DNA of 64,000 nt from Prunella strophiata (Eukaryota; Chordata; Aves; Passeriformes; Prunellidae): assembly GCA_036583965.1 (NCBI GenBank), contig JAZBQD010000091.1, forward strand, positions 1-64,000. Reading direction: 5' to 3'. The translations under genes were made by a program, and so were the position numbers. The notes below the pieces were generated by a model, which did not search any database, was not told the origin of the DNA, and worked only from the letters and a program-made list of their open reading frames with translations. Positions 54,277 through 64,000 of the stretch are shown here, piece after piece; the stretch's first letter is position 1, and the number at the start of each line of letters is the position of its first letter.

Positions 54277-55880
54277 ATCTCCAAAAGACTATATTAAACC
54301 TGTGTATACTTTGCCTGCTCAGCAGTTAGTTGAACTGAGTGCTAAATCAAAGTACCTTACACCTGCACAGCAACTAGCCAAAATGAAGTTACAGAAGAAG
54401 CCAAGTGAAGAACAAGCTGGGTCGTTGGCCCTTCTATCTTCCCCTGGGCCGTTTGCCCCCCCTGCTATCCTGTGAGTGGGCTGCCCCTCCCTTACCCTGC
54501 TGTGGGTCCGCTTCTCCCCCCCACCACCACCACTCTCCTGTGGATCGGCTGTTCCTCCTCCACCCTCCCATGGCTCGGTTGTTCCCCCCCACTTTCCCTT
54601 GAGCCATCTGCCTCCTCTCCATATTCCCTTGAGCCGTATGCCCCTTCTTTGCCCCCCTTCGAGTCATCTGCCTCTGCTCCACCCCCTGCTGAACCGTCTG
54701 CCCCCCTCTCCCTTCTGAACTGACTAAACAAATGCAATCTTTTACATTGTGTCCTTCTTTGTCTAGTGATAGTTCCGACGATGAACTGACGGTTATAAGT
54801 GCATCTAAAAAGACACAGGAATCTGATTCTGTTAGATCTCGTAGCAGATCCAGGCCTGCTGTTTCTTGGACTCTGCCTCCCTGCCAAGTGGCTGTGACTC
54901 CTCAACACCCTTTGCAATTTTGGGAGCATGTGAGAATGAAAGTAGATGAAGTGGAAGATTGGAATTTGTTGGAGAAAATAGGTCCACCTAAAAGGATGGA
55001 AATGGCTGCTGCTGCTTCAGGTGGGCCTGTGGCATTTCCTGTTTTCAAAGCTGCTCCTAATTGGGGACAATGAGATAGCCATCAGGTTTTTGCATGGAGG
55101 GTTGTGCAAGATCTCCAGGCGAAAGTAGATCAGTATGGTGTTAATTCTTTGCAGGTGATGCAATTGATTTGTGTTTTAAATGCTGATGTACTTGCGCTTT
55201 ATGATATTGTTCACCCTGCTACAATTCTGTTTCAGCCAGTGCAGTATGGTGCGTTTCAAGCTACCTGGAAACAAATGGTTGAAAGAGTAGTGTTGGACAA
55301 TATGCAGTTACCTCAGCACGATCCCCGTCATGCTGTGGGAGTTGATGCCTTGCTGAGCAATGGATCATTCTCTAACCCAGATTTGCAGGCAAGATGGGAC
55401 CCCCTGGTTCTGGCACAGACTCAGCAGCCGGGTATGAGTGCTTTACATAAAACAATGGAAATGGCAGCTCCTAAACCAAGGTATATTACCATCCAGCAAG
55501 CGGTAAAGGAACCTTTTCTGCAGTTTGTGGAAAGGGTTGCTGCAGCCTTTGAGAAGCAAGTAGAAGATGACAAGTTGAGGCAAATTTTATGCAGACAGTT
55601 AGCCCGGGACAAGGCGAATGAGGATTGCAGGAGAATTATTGATTCTTTACTGAGAGATCCCTTGCTGTCTGATCTTGTAGTTGCTTGCTCAAAGGTTCGT
55701 TCAGTTGAGCATAAAATGGCTGCTCTGGCAACAGTCTTGAAGTCTTCAGCCAGATGTTCTGCTTGTGAAGAATCAGGGCATGTGAAGGCACAATGACCTC
55801 AAACTGCTGGACGATTTGTACACTCTAGGGTTATTTGGATCAATAAAGTGCCTTGTTATTGTTGTGGTAGCTTTGGCCAT
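54277..55880 (+). pseudogene. gag: ERV-6 gag, after ERV-7
   Basis: Gag continues in frame from the target copy (PKDYIKPVYTLP), through a proline-rich linker (54440-54720, shifted frames), to capsid frames 54732-55073 and 55104-55796. The major homology region is near 55490-55570 (ITIQQAVKEPFLQFVERV). The first zinc knuckle CSACEESGHVKAQ has TGA in place of its last Cys (about 55794); the second, CYCCGSFGHIAKFC, is complete near 55852-55893. Confidence 0.88.
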
Positions 55881-55918
55881 ATTGCTAAATTTTGTAAGTC
55901 ACGATCTTTTTCAGGTGG

Positions 55919-56400
55919 TTGACAAGTGCAGGGAAACTGGAAGAAGAACGCAAATGGGCGCGTGGAGACACAAATACCCTGATGACAATCATGAGCCCTG
56001 CCAGCACTGCAAAACTCTCCATTTGTGAATGGTACACAGGGGCCATGAGAGGCTCCGCAGGGATTAATATACCGACAGCTGACACAGTGACTATTTTGAC
56101 AAGAGGTATATATAAAATGCCTCTTGATGCCCATGGTCCTATAGGCCGAGGTTTGAGTGCTTTTCTGATGGGAAGATCTAGTAGCACTATTCAAGCTATT
56201 AATGTGCATTTAGGTCTTATTGATTCTGATTATGTGGGACAAATTCATGCTATGGTGTCTGTGAGTGAACCTCCTGTTGTTATTCAAAAAGGTACTTGTA
56301 TTGCTCAACTTGTTCCTTTTAAGAGTTCTGTTCCAACTGTAGTGGACCAGAGTCGTGGCACTGGAGCTTTTGGATCTACAGGACCACCTCAGGTTTTTTG
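55919..56400 (+). pseudogene. ERV-6 dUTPase
   Basis: Frame 55919-56644 (241 codons) spans dUTPase and protease. dUTPase landmarks: GSAGINIPTADTVT-like start (near 56050), GIYKMPLDAHGPIGRGLSAF, HLGLIDSDYVGQI and IAQLVPFKSS. A gag-dut-pro arrangement is characteristic of betaretroviruses. This domain is open throughout. Confidence 0.85.
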
Positions 56401-56760
56401 GACTCAAAAGGTGGCAGATGAGCGTCCGGTAATACAATGTTTTGTCACCGCTAAGGGATGTCATCCAGAAACCACAACAATATCAGGTTTACTTGACACT
56501 GGAGCAGATGTAACTATAATTTCACAGTTTTTTTGGCCTCCAACGAGGCTGACCCCTCACTCAATCAACTTTTGGAGTTGTTGGGTTAGGTGGATCAACT
56601 GTTGGTGCTTTATCTGCTATTGCGGTCACTGTAACATATCCTGAAGACCAACAAGCTAACATCAGACCTTATGTTACTAAAGCTCAATCTAACTTATGGG
56701 GACGTGATTGCTTAACTCAGTGGGATGTTAAAATTACCACGGATTTTTAGTGGGGGCCAC
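56400..56760 (+). pseudogene. pro: ERV-6 protease
   Basis: SGLLDTGADVTIIS at about 56484-56525 is an intact active site. The frame shifts soon after (near 56560), and the C-terminal part with [13 protein letters not shown] is found in another frame (56695-56740). Confidence 0.82.
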
Positions 56761-57795
56761 TGGCATGCAGGGCCTTAAACTTCCAGTTGTATCCCTGACA
56801 TGGCTGACAGATAGGCCTGTCTGGATTGATCAGTGGCCCCTGCCTACTGAAAAGCTTCTTGCCCTGCGAGGCTTCGTAGCAGAACAATTGCAAGCTGGAC
56901 ATATTGAAAAATCATTTAGCCCATGGAATACTCCTGTGTTTGTTATAAAAAAGAAATCAGATAAATGGAGGAGACTTTTGCATGATTTGCGGTGGATAAA
57001 TGCTGTGACGGCCGCAATGGGTGCTTTACAATCAGGTCTTCCAACACCCACAATGATTCCACAAGGATGGGAAATAATTATCATTGATTTGAAAAATTGC
57101 TTTTTTACAATTCCATTGGCTGATCAGGATAAGGAAAAATTCACCTTTACTGTGCCTTCTTTAAATCATGATGAACCGGGCCAAAGATATCAGTGGACGG
57201 GTCTGCCTCAAGGAATGAGAAATTCTCCAACTATTTGTCAATGGTTTGTGGCACAGGCCTTATCTAAGGTCTGAGAGCAATTTAGCAATTGTTATTGCTA
57301 TCATTATATGGATGATATCTTGTTGGCATCCAAAAATAAACAACAATTATCGGCTCTTGAACAATATGCTGTGACAAATTTAGAAGCCTTTGGGTTTTGT
57401 TATCGCCCCGCAGAAAGTTCAAAGACAGATGCCTTGGAAATATTTGGGGTTGATAATCACCAATACACAAATTGTGCCTCAACCTGTAAAATTGGACATT
57501 GAAATTAAAACTGTTGCTGATGTACAGAAATTGGTTGGTGCAATAGGGTGGCTTAGGCCATACTTGGGGATAACTAATCATCAACTGCAACCTTTGTTTG
57601 ACTTATTGTCAGGGATTACTTCCTCTTCTGATGAGAGACGTTTGATCGCTGCAGCCAAAAAGGCTGTAGAAGAAGTTGAATTGGCCTTGACATCTAAATT
57701 TGTTACCAGGATAGATGTTTCTGTTCATGTGTGTCCTAGGTTACAATGTGAAGATGTACCCAAAAAGTATGTATTCTATTACCATATCCACGTAC
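56760..57795 (+). pseudogene. pol: ERV-6 reverse transcriptase, left part
   Basis: Frame 56750-57274 has [32 protein letters not shown] (first Asp) and [17 protein letters not shown] at 57272 and a frame change precede YMDD at 57305-57316 (HYMDDILLAS). Thumb continues in frame 57390-57730 (VADVQKLVGAIGWLRPYLG). The connection is interrupted by a solo LTR at 57796. Confidence 0.9.
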
Positions 57796-58283
57796 TGTTA
57801 AAACTGGGGGGGGGGGGGGGGGGCAGTGTTTTCCTTATTGCTTATCTCCTACCTCCGGACTATCTCCTGTTAATGGTTCTGTTAATGGCCCATCAATGCC
57901 TTATCACATGACTCATAGAATGACCCTGGTCCATTGTGAGATGCTTCGCCCAAGGGGAGGAGCCAAGCATCTCCACATAGATAAAATCTGGGCTTTGGGA
58001 CAGAACAAGCAGCCTTACCCACTGGCTTCCAAAGGACAGAAGCTACCAGACCTTTCTGCAAGATCACTGCTTCAACGAGACCCCTTCATCTGGACTGCAG
58101 GACCACTACTTCAATGAGACCACTTCATCTGGACTGCTACCATCACCCCAACTAGTGGGGATACCAGGTTTTATTCTGACTCTGTCAGTGTTTTTTTTCT
58201 TTGCATGTATTTTATTTTAGTTTTTTATTAAATTGTATTTCTGACTTGGAGCATCTCACTAGTTTTACTTTCAAACTAGCACA
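57796..58283 (+). repeat. ERVL-type solo LTR in ERV-6 RT
   Basis: About 488 bp, TGTTAAAACTGGGG...ACTAGCACA. Shares with the ERV-9 LTR the words CATTGTGAGATGCT, CATCTGGACT and GACTCTGTCAG in order. It contains a G-run of about 18 (57805-57822) and a doubled segment (CACTGCTTCAACGAGACC / CACTACTTCAATGAGACC, 58064-58121). A duplication is only suggestive (ACGTAC / ATGTGC). Confidence 0.8.
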
Positions 58284-58866
58284 ATGTGCAAGTATTTATT
58301 TTGAGAGATGATGAAATACCATGCGGATTGTTATGTCAATGGAATGATAAATGGGAAGACAAATTGCATATTTTGGAATGGATATTTCTCTCTTTCAGGT
58401 CCCGAAAAACAGCTCCAGGTCTTTATGAGCTTTTTTGCAGACATCACTATCAAAGGTCACAGACGTTGCCATGAATTTTTAGGCCGTGATCCTGTAACTA
58501 TTGTCATACCCATACAACAGTGGTATTTTGAGTGGTGTTTTCAAAACAATCATGAGTTGCAATCTGCCTTATCTTCTTTTACAGATCAAATAGCATATCG
58601 TTTACTTTCTCATCCTATTTTGAATTTCACTAAGGAGATTCCCTTTCAGGGGAAACAACTTTGTTCTTCTGTTCCAGTGGAAGACGTGACAGTTTTTACA
58701 GATGGATCAGGGAAAACTGGAAAAGCTGCTGTAGCCTGGAAGACAGATGACTGCTGGGAATGTGAAGTAATGGTTCAACAAGGGTCTCCTCAATTAGTTG
58801 AACTTTGCGCTGTACCTTTGGTCTTTACCTTGTTTCCTAGTTCTGTAAATATAGTTACTGATTCTG
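58284..58866 (+). pseudogene. pol: ERV-6 RT connection and RNase H
   Basis: Connection: frames 58286-58474 and 58308-58874, with HILEWIFLSF. RNase H: VTVFTDGSGKTGKAAVAW, VELCAVPLVF (Glu expected nearby) and NIVTDSGA. The end of RNase H is deleted: the sequence passes within a few codons to integrase. Confidence 0.87.
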
Positions 58867-59734
58867 GTGCCTAATGTGTTACAGCAAGCTGTTCTATCTC
58901 ATCAATTTTTTCATCAAGGTGCTCAGGCACTATGGCAGCAATTTGGATTGTCACACAGCGAAGCAAAGTCAATTATTTCTTCTTGTCCTGGTTGTCATAT
59001 GTCTCATGTTTTGCAATATTACGGTACTAATCCTAGAGGCTTACTCCCTTTGCAAGAATGGCAAACAGATGTTACAAAAATGCCTGAATTTGGCCGTCTA
59101 AAGTATGTTTATGTTACGATTGACACCTTTTCTCATGCCATGGTTGCCTCAACGTTGGCAGGTGAAACAGCTCAGGATGTTATGCATCACTTTTGCCACG
59201 CCTTTTCCATCTTAGGCGTTCCATCACATGTAAAGACGGATAACAGCCCGGCGTATGTTTCAAAGAAATTGCAGGTGTTTTTTCATGCCTGGGGTGTTGA
59301 TCATTCCACTGGCATTCCTCATGCCTCACCAGGCCAAGCAATTATTGAACGTGCTCATGGTGTGTTGAAGCGTCAGGTACAAAAACAAAAAGGGGAAAGG
59401 CAGAGGGAGTCAACCTCAAGTGAGATTAGATAAAGATGTTTATGTGTTAAACTTTTTGCATCCTTTACCTGACTTGCAATTGTCTCCTACATTCTATAAT
59501 TTTTCATCTTTGAATTTGAAACAGCCAAACTTTAAGAAAGGTATTAAGGTATGGGTAAAAGATTTAATCACGGAAAGGTGGACTGGACCAGTGGAATTAG
59601 TAACATGGGGAAGAGGATATGCATGTGTTTTAACAGAGAATGGCCCTCGTTGGGTCTCTGCCCGTTGTGTTCAACCTTATTTGGAGCATACAGGAAGGGA
59701 CAGGATAGATGGTTCCACAGCTGAAGCAAAATGA
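58867..59734 (+). pseudogene. pol: ERV-6 integrase
   Basis: Frame 58867-59433 is open for 188 codons: zinc region with HQFFHQ and CPGCH, WQTDVTKMPEF (first Asp), VKTDNSPAYVS (second Asp) and GQAIIERAHGVLKRQV (Glu). The C-terminal domain follows in another frame (59420-59734): VWVKDLITERWTGP, GRGYACVL and GPRWVSARCVQPYLE. One frameshift near 59425 and the lost RNase H end prevent a complete pol. Confidence 0.9.
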
Positions 59735-60438
59735 GTAGATGATTGCATTGGTTATTAAGTGGATGGAAGCATGGACCCTCAAGGAATGTGTGGTAAAGAT
59801 GGTCATTCAAGACAGAGTAAAGGGAGTTATTGACTTACGCTGAAAATCTAAATTTAAGTTAGTGGATGTTACTTTTGCTTCTGTTCTTTGAATTCTCTTG
59901 CAGAGAGATTGGTAGTACTGAGAAATGTGTCTTGTACCATTTCCTTTTGCAGGGCACCGACAGTCCCAAAATAGGGGAATTTGATGTACCTAAGGGAGAA
60001 GTGTTGCCTTTGCATAGGGGTTGAATTAGTAGCTAAAGTCCACACTTTGAGCAACTAGGTTGGTTGCCCATTATGATAGCAGCCACCAGTTGTAAAGTTA
60101 AGTGGATGCTACTTTGTTCTAAGTGGTGACTAGGCAGATGACTTGGCCTTTGACTCTGTGCGGGAGAAATTTATTTGACTAGAGGTGAAGGTGTCATTCT
60201 GCTACAAATGTGTCATCCAGAAATTGCGAGGTCTATAACAGTATTTGAAGATCTATTTTCTATGTGCCTTGCTTGCATATGAATGTTAAGATTGTGAGGG
60301 TGTGTGTTGTGGATTATGTAGAAGTTGGTTATTTGTAAGTGAATGAAGAATGGATCCTCTGTCTGCTTGGATTTTTGCAAGGGCCCTGCAGAAATCCTTA
60401 GCAGTTGTGTTTACGGGTCAAATACAAAAAGGGGCAAT
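59735..60438 (+). other. ERV-6 non-coding 3' region and polypurine tract
   Basis: 0.7 kb where env would be; no SU or TM is recognisable. Two CAG acceptor-like sites occur (TCTCTTGCAG near 59903 and TTCCTTTTGCAG near 59952), which might be remnants of the env splice acceptor. AAAAAGGGGCAAT (60426-60438) is the polypurine tract. Confidence 0.6.
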
Positions 60439-60802
60439 TGTGGGAAAGACATTTCTGTGCTGTTCTTGTGAGCCAGCAAAGGCTTCTTGAAGATAAGCAA
60501 AGCCTCATATCTCTCTCAAGGAATTTACCAAGGCTATCACCATGACAACACGAAGAAAGAGAGAAGAAAAAAGTATAAGCAAGAAGATATGAACTTTGGT
60601 TGGCTTATACAGTGGCGTGGCTCCTTTCACCTATTGAAAGTTTTGTTTCTTCTTTATGACCAATGGGCAGTGTATGTGTTCGTTAAGTAAACGTAAACAT
60701 CTTGTAAAACTATAAAAGCAACATGTTGCTTCAATAAATAAGTCTAAACAGCCTTCTGACAGAGCTCTGGTGCTTTGCGCCGCGTGGGGCTCTATAGCGA
60801 CA
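60439..60802 (+). repeat. ERV-6 3' LTR
   Basis: 364 bp, TGTGGGAAAG...TAGCGACA; AATAAA at 60733-60738 with TATAAAAGC about 25 bp upstream. Followed by TATAAT (60803-60808). Confidence 0.96.
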
Positions 60803-60808
60803 TATAAT

Positions 60809-62806
60809 CATAATGAGAGACAACTTTATTTTTTGTATTTCCTATTGGTTTCAATCAAAACTCAAGCACAAATGATTCACTGTGTTATTAATGGGGAAAA
60901 AAAAAAAACAAACCCTAAAAGATCTTTCTGGATTCTCCCTAGTTGGCAGTTACAAATTCAAAATTAAATAAAAATGCTTTATTTGACACAATAATTCATG
61001 CATTTAGGAAGTCTACTGTTTGCATTATACAAGGAGTTAGATCAAATGTTTAGGTTGTCTATGTCAGTAGCATATACCATAAAACCTCCTGTAACAATAC
61101 CATGATAATTTAGCGGTCTTGGGTACCTTCAACACCAACAGTCAGGAACAGCATTTATTGGACTCCTGAGTCCCGGCTGCTAGCCTAGTGAACCTTGCCT
61201 TAGGTCAAAAGACACTGATACCAAACAATGATAATAGTCCATTCTTTCAGAGGTTCAGCTGTGTGCAGTATACAGAAACAAGATGCGATGGCAGTGCTTC
61301 ATTTCTGGAATGTTGAGGAGCTGTATTAATATCTTGCAAAGCTCTACTGACCAAAACACAAATCACAAATCACAGATAGCGATTTTCAACATCTGGTAAC
61401 ATTAGACTTCTAAGTAAACAGCAAGACACACCTTATTGACCCCAGTTTAACAAACCAACCTTCAGATCCCAACTGCAAATCACTGAGTTATCTGGCTTTT
61501 AAAGTAATTCCCCTTCCCCAGTTTCCTCCCACCCCTACAAAAATGTGCAGTCCCTGCCCCCACCATATGTACTGGAAAACACTAAATAACTTGCTCAGAG
61601 GTCACGAGTTACAGTAATTTTTAAGCAGTGTCCTGAAAAAAACATTCATATCCTGTAAGTTATCGGTATTTTCTAAGTTTAGGAGATTTTATTATAGCTT
61701 TCCAGCTGAAACCTAGCCCTATGAAACCATTGATATAAACAAAGCAAAGGAACTGAAGGTGCTGAAACTCAGCTCTTGTACTAATCAGTGTTGTAGCTCC
61801 AGAAATAGTTTTTCCCTATGTAGTTGATACATAGCATATGCATTTCTGATAGCAATTGGATCCCTATGGCTGTTATCTTACACAAAGATGCATATTCAAT
61901 GTTTAAGTCACAAACAATCTTACAGATTACAATTAAAGCATTTTAAAGCATTTAAACAAAATGTTAAAGTTTCTTTTTCACAAGGAAGAACAATAGAAAA
62001 AATTTGTTTTCCACATAGTTCTCTTAAAACATAGTCCATAAGGACATATTCAGCACCAAAAGTTAATTTAAAAAAGAAACACAACCAAAAAAAACCAAAC
62101 AGAAAACCCTAACCAAAACCCAGCCATAGAACAGAATCTATAAAGAAAACATTTAATATTGCACTTTGTTTCTCTAATGCTTGGATTTTACTTTTTCCTA
62201 ATTCAGATCAAGATTCTATATCAAATATTGGGCTACAACTATGAACCTATAATGCCTCTGAACAACTAATAAAAAAGTTTAAGCGGGAAATCTTTATTTG
62301 ATAAGGTTTTACAATTTTTCACTCTGATCACAGCCTGTGATGCAACATAAATTACGGTAACATTGGTCAATTTTGCTTCATATCTAGTTTTTTCAATACA
62401 CTGGGATAAGTGCTTCAATGCTACATATATCAACAATTGTTCCCTAGTCTGTTAACAAAAGAGAAAAAAAAAGTTAAATCATCAAATGCCCTTTTATGCC
62501 AACAGTTTTAACTTGTAAAATTTTGTCTGGTTGGAAAGGATTGAAGGAAAGGACAGTCACAAAAAAGGCAGCATAAGACATCACCCAACTTCCAATTCTT
62601 GCTTATCAAAGTCCAAACATTTGAACTGAATCACTTAAGACGTGACTCTCATTTAATCACCCTGTCATCATTTTTGGAACATAAAATATCTTTCATGTTC
62701 TCATAAAGGCCACTTATGGAAAAGCCTATTTTATTATATTTATGAAGCCTTAAAAATAAGGCATAACTTTGCAAGAATGAGCACAATACAGAAACACCAG
62801 CTTTCT
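60809..62806. other. Unassigned flank
   Basis: About 2 kb of AT-rich sequence with short A-runs (for example 60896-60909). I see no open frame of note, known repeat or RNA gene. GCATTTATTGG near 61153 is a poly(A) signal on the minus strand, but no LTR ends were found around it. Confidence 0.5.
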
Positions 62807-62953
62807 CTCCCCTCCCCTCCCCTCCCCTCCCCTCCCCTCCCCTCCCCTCCCCTCCCCTCCCCTCCCCTCCCCTCCCCTCCCCTCCCCTCCCCTCCCCTCC
62901 CCTCCCCTCCCCTCCCCTCCCCTCCCCTCCCCTCCCCTCCCCTCCCCTCCCCT
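62803..62953. repeat. (CCCCT)n pentanucleotide repeat
   Basis: About 150 bp of nearly perfect CCCCT units (AGGGG on the minus strand), roughly 29 units. The minus strand has regularly spaced G4 runs suitable for G-quadruplexes. Frames reading through it are repeat artefacts. Confidence 0.98.
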
Positions 62954-63288
62954 CTGAGCTGTTTCATTGTACAAGGATTCACACAATGAATTAGTTTTTA
63001 AATAGTCAACAGCAGACATGTCTCAGACAATAGCTTTTGTTGTTAGATTTTGGTTTTGGGTGGGGTTTTTTGTTGTTGGTGGTTGGTTGGTATTATTAAT
63101 TTTTTTTCATGATTTCTGAAAAGAAAACCTACATTTACAAATCTCTAGCATAAAAACACTGATCAGCTCTAATAGCTCCATCATTCATTTCTTCTTTACA
63201 ATACGTTCAAGGAGTCAGTGCTTTTTCTATATAATTTCTTGCATTCTAGATGAATGTATGATTAAAGCCGTTGGATTTTTTGTTTGTT
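62954..63288. other. Unassigned flank
   Basis: Short non-coding stretch between the pentanucleotide repeat and the CR1, with T/G-rich runs (63040-63110). Nothing recognised. Confidence 0.5.
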
Positions 63289-64000
63289 TCATAGAATCAT
63301 AGAATATCTTGAGTTAGAAGGGATCCACAAGGATCGTCAAAGTCCAACTCCTGGCCCTGCACAGGACAGTCCCAAGAATCCCACCCTGTGCCTGAGAGCA
63401 TCATCCAAACACTTCTTGTGATCTGTCAGGCTTGGTGCTGTGACCACTTCCCTGGGGAACCCGTTCCAGTGCCCAACCACCCTCTGGGTGAAGAACCTTT
63501 TCCTAATATCCAACCTAAACCTCCCCTGATACAACTTCAGGCCATTCCCTCAGGTCCTGTTACTGGTCACCAGAGAGAAGACATCAGTATCAGTGCCTGC
63601 CCCTCCACTTACCCTCATGAGGAAGCTGTAGACTGCAATGAGGTCTCCCTTCAGTCTCCTCTTCTCCAGGCTGAACAAATCAAGTGACCTCAGCCACTCC
63701 TCATACAGCTTCCCCTCTAGGCCTTTCACTATCTTTGCAGCCCTCCTTTGGATGCTCTCTAATAGATTTATATCCTTCTTATATTGTGTCACCCAAAACT
63801 GCCCCAGGACTTGAGGTGAGACATCACCAGTGTGGAGCAGAGCGGGACAATCACCTCCCTTGACTGGTTGGCGATGCTGTGCCTGATGCACCCCAGGACA
63901 CGGTTGGCCCTCCTGGCTGCCAGGGCACTGCTGACTCATATTTAACTTGGCATTGATCAGGACCCCCAGTTCCCTTTCTGCAGAGCTGCTCTCCAGCCTC
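63289..64000 (-). mobile_element. CR1 LINE, 3' end, running off the window
   Basis: On the plus strand CATAGAATCATAGAAT (63290-63305) is the terminal octamer repeat of CR1 in antisense. Minus-strand frames contain GFPREVV, KKDINLLESIQRRAAKIVKG and LFSLEKRRLKGDLIAVYSFL, the C-terminal end of CR1 ORF2. The body continues past 64000. Confidence 0.96.

Larger units (their letters stand above)
30052..54281 (+). mobile_element. ERV-7: gamma-like provirus nested in ERV-6 gag
   Basis: Flanked by a perfect 5-bp duplication ATCTC (30052-30056, 54277-54281). Complete order: LTR, tRNA-Phe primer site, gag, protease, RT, RNase H, integrase, an unexplained frame, env, polypurine tract, LTR. It carries three insertions: solo LTR 32343-33576, ERV-8 36014-44206 and ERV-9 46336-50597. 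Without them it is about 10.4 kb. Gag and pol are related to ERV-2, but the LTRs and primer differ. Confidence 0.95.
29023..60808 (+). mobile_element. ERV-6: class II (beta-like) provirus, host of the 31.8-kb nest
   Basis: 364-bp LTRs bounded by a perfect 6-bp duplication TATAAT (29023-29028, 60803-60808). Without insertions it is about 7 kb: gag, dUTPase-protease, pol, a 0.7-kb non-coding 3' region and no env. ERV-7 (30057-54276) sits in gag and an ERVL-like solo LTR (57796-58283) in the RT connection. Reading frames on both sides of each insertion belong together, which confirms the nesting. Confidence 0.95.

Noticed and set aside
54434..54929. Minus-strand frames opposite the ERV-6 gag linker
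   Set aside because: Shadow of a proline-rich gag region on the plus strand.
61110..61170. Antisense LTR around GCATTTATTGG
   Set aside because: No TG...CA ends, target duplication or second copy could be found.
62803..62953. CRISPR-like array
   Set aside because: A 5-bp tandem repeat without spacers, in a vertebrate-type sequence.
62740..63019. Gly/Arg/Glu repeat protein frames
   Set aside because: Pure translation of the (CCCCT)n simple repeat.

Overview
The window reads as avian nuclear DNA. Two CR1 LINE fragments (25.6-26.3 kb and 63.3 kb to the end) are the typical bird/reptile LINE, one with the CR1-type terminal octamer repeat, and almost everything else is layered endogenous retrovirus (ERV) sequence. 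By my reading more than 85% is retroviral, with only about 3.4 kb (25.6-29.0 kb) and 3.2 kb (60.8-64 kb) of ordinary flank. No intact host gene was recognised. Such density fits a W chromosome or another heterochromatic, recombination-poor region, but that is inference. No rRNA, tRNA or CRISPR was seen.

Layout. (1) 1-11.2 kb: remnants of a class II-like provirus (ERV-1: proline-rich start, AT-rich module, env TM tail, 3' LTR) interrupted by a gamma-like provirus, ERV-2 (1227-9340, tRNA-Pro PBS, TSD GTTAA). ERV-2 lost env and carries two antisense solo LTRs. (2) 11.2-25.6 kb: the env TM end and 3' LTR of a gamma-like ERV-3 are split by ERV-4 (11324-24297, tRNA-Trp-type PBS, TSD GGGAAT, 318-bp LTRs). 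ERV-4 is split by a minus-strand, one-LTR ERV-5 (14585-about 21355) with a class III/spuma-like pol and an env with duplicated surface domain; that env is itself split by a solo LTR of its own family (TSD GTCGG/GTTGG). (3) 25.6-29.0 kb: CR1, a possible host last exon, a solo LTR. (4) 29.0-60.8 kb: one 31.8-kb nest. ERV-6 (class II, TSD TATAAT) contains ERV-7 (30057-54276, gamma-like, tRNA-Phe PBS, TSD ATCTC) in its gag. ERV-7 contains an antisense solo LTR in gag, the minus-strand ERV-8 (36014-44206, tRNA-Lys3-type PBS, TSD ATACCC) in RT, and the ERVL-like ERV-9 (46336-50597, tRNA-Lys1,2-type PBS, TSD ACTCG/ACTCA) in integrase. (5) 60.8-64 kb: flank, a (CCCCT)n repeat and a CR1.

Most reading frames are broken by stops, frameshifts, deletions or insertions, so the elements are fossils. 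The main exceptions are the uninterrupted RNase H-integrase frame of ERV-8, its 254-codon frame between pol and env, its env frame, and the RNase H frame of ERV-7. Nesting gives relative ages: ERV-3 before ERV-4 before ERV-5 before its solo LTR; ERV-6 before ERV-7 before ERV-8 and ERV-9. Most biologically interesting are the duplicated domain in the ERV-5 env, the unexplained cysteine-rich frames between pol and env in ERV-8 and ERV-7, and the mosaic ERV-8 (beta-like gag-dut-pro-pol with alpharetrovirus-like env). LTR ends were placed by matching copies, TG...CA ends and target-site duplications, all read by eye.
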